IMG/VR virus record: IMGVR_UViG_3300042563_003307
Location: 62,001-126,000 of that record
Source: a virus
Strand: one strand, 5' to 3'
DNA: 64,000 nt
The position numbers and the translations under genes were made by a program. This document shows positions 62,955-64,000 of the stretch, one piece after another (position 1 is the stretch's first letter; each line of letters begins with the position of its first letter). The notes under the pieces were generated by a model. That model ran no database searches, was not told the DNA's origin, and saw only the letters and a program-made list of their open reading frames with translations.

Positions 62955-64000
62955 TTATCCTGTTACGGTCCATCCTTTAGCAGTTGCTATAGACCTTGTG
63001 CAACCTGCTGCTCCAGTGCAACCTGTTATATTTATTGTTTTTGATGTTACTGTAGTTAAATCTGTAAATAATTGGTCTAATGCTGCTATTCCTAAATCAC
63101 AGTAAGATACGTTTATTTGCGGAGAACTTCCTACCCATTGTCCTATTGATGTATTTAATAATCTTAGACTATTAAGCTTATTAAAACGTGAATTAAATGA
63201 GCCATTTACAGCTAATTGAGAGAATGGACAATTAAAACTTAGTGATGTTAGTGCATATGTTTGGGATGTAAAAAATGATCCATTAACTAAAGGAGTAGCT
63301 ACTAAACTTCCTATTTTGTCTAAATTATTTACTGTTGTTAATACTCCGCATTGAGTTAACATGTTTGAAATAGTATTTATTGCAATCATTTGCGTTGTTG
63401 GAAGTGTTATAGTTTTTAAATTAGTACATCCAAGAAATGTTTGTTGAAAACTGGAAATTGCTCCTGCTGTTGTAGGTAGCGTGATTGTTTCTATCTTAAT
63501 GCAGTTGGTAAATGCTAAGGCTGCACTAGTAAGAGATGTTGTGCTTATAGGTAATGTAAGAGATGTTAAATTGAAACAGTTTAGAAACGTATTTGCCATT
63601 GTAGTTAAAGAAGGCATTGATGCTGGAAACACTACAGAGGATATTCTTATGCAGTTAGAAAATGTATTTTGCAGTGTATTGACTGAAGTTAAGCTTGTAG
63701 GTAGTGTAATAGATTCTAATTTATAACAGTTGTTAAATGTACCTAACATTGTAGTTATACTATCCTGGGTGTTATTTGGTAAAACAACTGTTTTTAAACT
63801 AATACAGTTGTTGAAAGCGTTATTTAATGCGCCTAGTGTCCATGCAGATGGAATTGTTATAGATTTTAATGCATAACAACTATTAAACGTAGATTGCATG
63901 CTAACAGATGCTCCAACAGTAACTGGTAATGTTACTGACGTTAACAAATAACAAGTTTGGAAAGTCTGATCCATCATTGTTAGATTAGGCATTGGTGATT
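62955..64000 (-). CDS. BspA-type leucine-rich-repeat fibre protein, C-terminal part
   Basis: The frame stays open to the right edge, so the start lies outside the window. At least ten copies of a 23-24-residue repeat with consensus TFxNCxxLxSITLPxS are visible (for example TFNSCYALKSITIPSAW, TFNNCYKLESITLPTSL). This is the BspA-like LRR class, common in surface proteins of Bacteroidota. The C-terminal 100 residues are a different strand-rich cap. A tail fibre or adhesin that binds the host is likely. Confidence 0.82.
   Translation of the reverse strand, partial: SPMPNLTMMDQTFQTCYLLTSVTLPVTVGASVSMQSTFNSCYALKSITIPSAWTLGALNNAFNNCISLKTVVLPNNTQDSITTMLGTFNNCYKLESITLPTSLTSVNTLQNTFSNCIRISSVVFPASMPSLTTMANTFLNCFNLTSLTLPISTTSLTSAALAFTNCIKIETITLPTTAGAISSFQQTFLGCTNLKTITLPTTQMIAINTISNMLTQCGVLTTVNNLDKIGSLVATPLVNGSFFTSQTYALTSLSFNCPFSQLAVNGSFNSRFNKLNSLRLLNTSIGQWVGSSPQINVSYCDLGIAALDQLFTDLTTVTSKTINITGCTGAAGCTRSIATAKGWTVTG

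Noticed and set aside
62836-63105. Plus-strand frame of 89 codons near the right end
   Set aside because: It is antisense to the 59-aa gene and the LRR fibre and has no supporting features.

Overview
The window is a 64-kb piece of a large, AT-rich, tailed-phage genome of the T4 type (contractile tail). The host is very probably a member of the Bacteroidota, most likely a Flavobacterium-like organism. T4-type genes recognised: portal gp20, prohead protease gp21 fused to a scaffold, major capsid gp23, terminase gp17, a candidate gp16, sheath gp18, tube gp19, head completion gp4, late sigma gp55, clamp loader gp44 and RNase H. The host call rests on four things: promoters with a TTTT/TATATTTAC layout and a fixed 20-base spacer (the Bacteroidota -33/-7 architecture), no obvious Shine-Dalgarno leaders, lipoproteins with Bacteroidota-style lipoboxes, and a phage gene carrying a type IX secretion C-terminal sorting domain. 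Only two genes, near 36.6 kb and 53.0 kb, lie on the plus strand.

Layout, in window coordinates (minus-strand transcription runs right to left). 1-9 kb: accessory operons with a NAMPT-like gene (cut by the left edge), a macrodomain protein and a Prs-like kinase, together a likely NAD+ reconstitution locus, plus an SPFH lipoprotein, a metallophosphoesterase and many small proteins. 9-12.4 kb: three virion/adhesin-like proteins behind a strong terminator. 12.4-16.7 kb: small accessory genes including the T9SS-domain protein and an HNH nuclease. 16.7-21.3 kb: a dense tRNA array with about 28 canonical tRNAs covering all twenty amino acids, several structurally odd tRNA-like genes, tRNA fragments, an EDxHD-type homing endonuclease and a 380-base non-coding block. 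21.3-36.5 kb: accessory and nucleic-acid genes, with a putative holin, a 2H phosphoesterase, an ATP-grasp protein, an RNA ligase with P-loop kinase, AlkB-like, Fpg and guanylate-kinase-like enzymes, and an ECF-like sigma factor. 36.6-64 kb: the late block (tape measure, tail-assembly chaperone pair, tube, sheath, terminase, replication genes, capsid, protease-scaffold, portal, head completion, late sigma, BspA-type LRR fibre).

Regulation appears to be two-tiered. Sixteen near-identical middle/early promoters sit in front of the accessory operons and tRNAs; in five of them a GC-rich intrinsic terminator hairpin is superimposed on the promoter so that the -33 box is its loop. Structural genes instead carry a TATATAA box 16-40 bases before the start codon (about 110 for the capsid gene), fitting a gp55-type late promoter.

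The most notable themes are: a set of proteins with a T4-like capsid-targeting N-terminus (MK..K.FE.F followed by a (L/I)xE cleavage site), which predicts enzymes packaged in the head and injected; the NAD+/ADP-ribose locus; tRNAs with enlarged or degenerate anticodon arms next to an RNA repair pair; and an RF2-like +1 frameshift site joining the two tail-assembly chaperone genes. All assignments come from reading sequence and translated proteins by eye; no database search was run.
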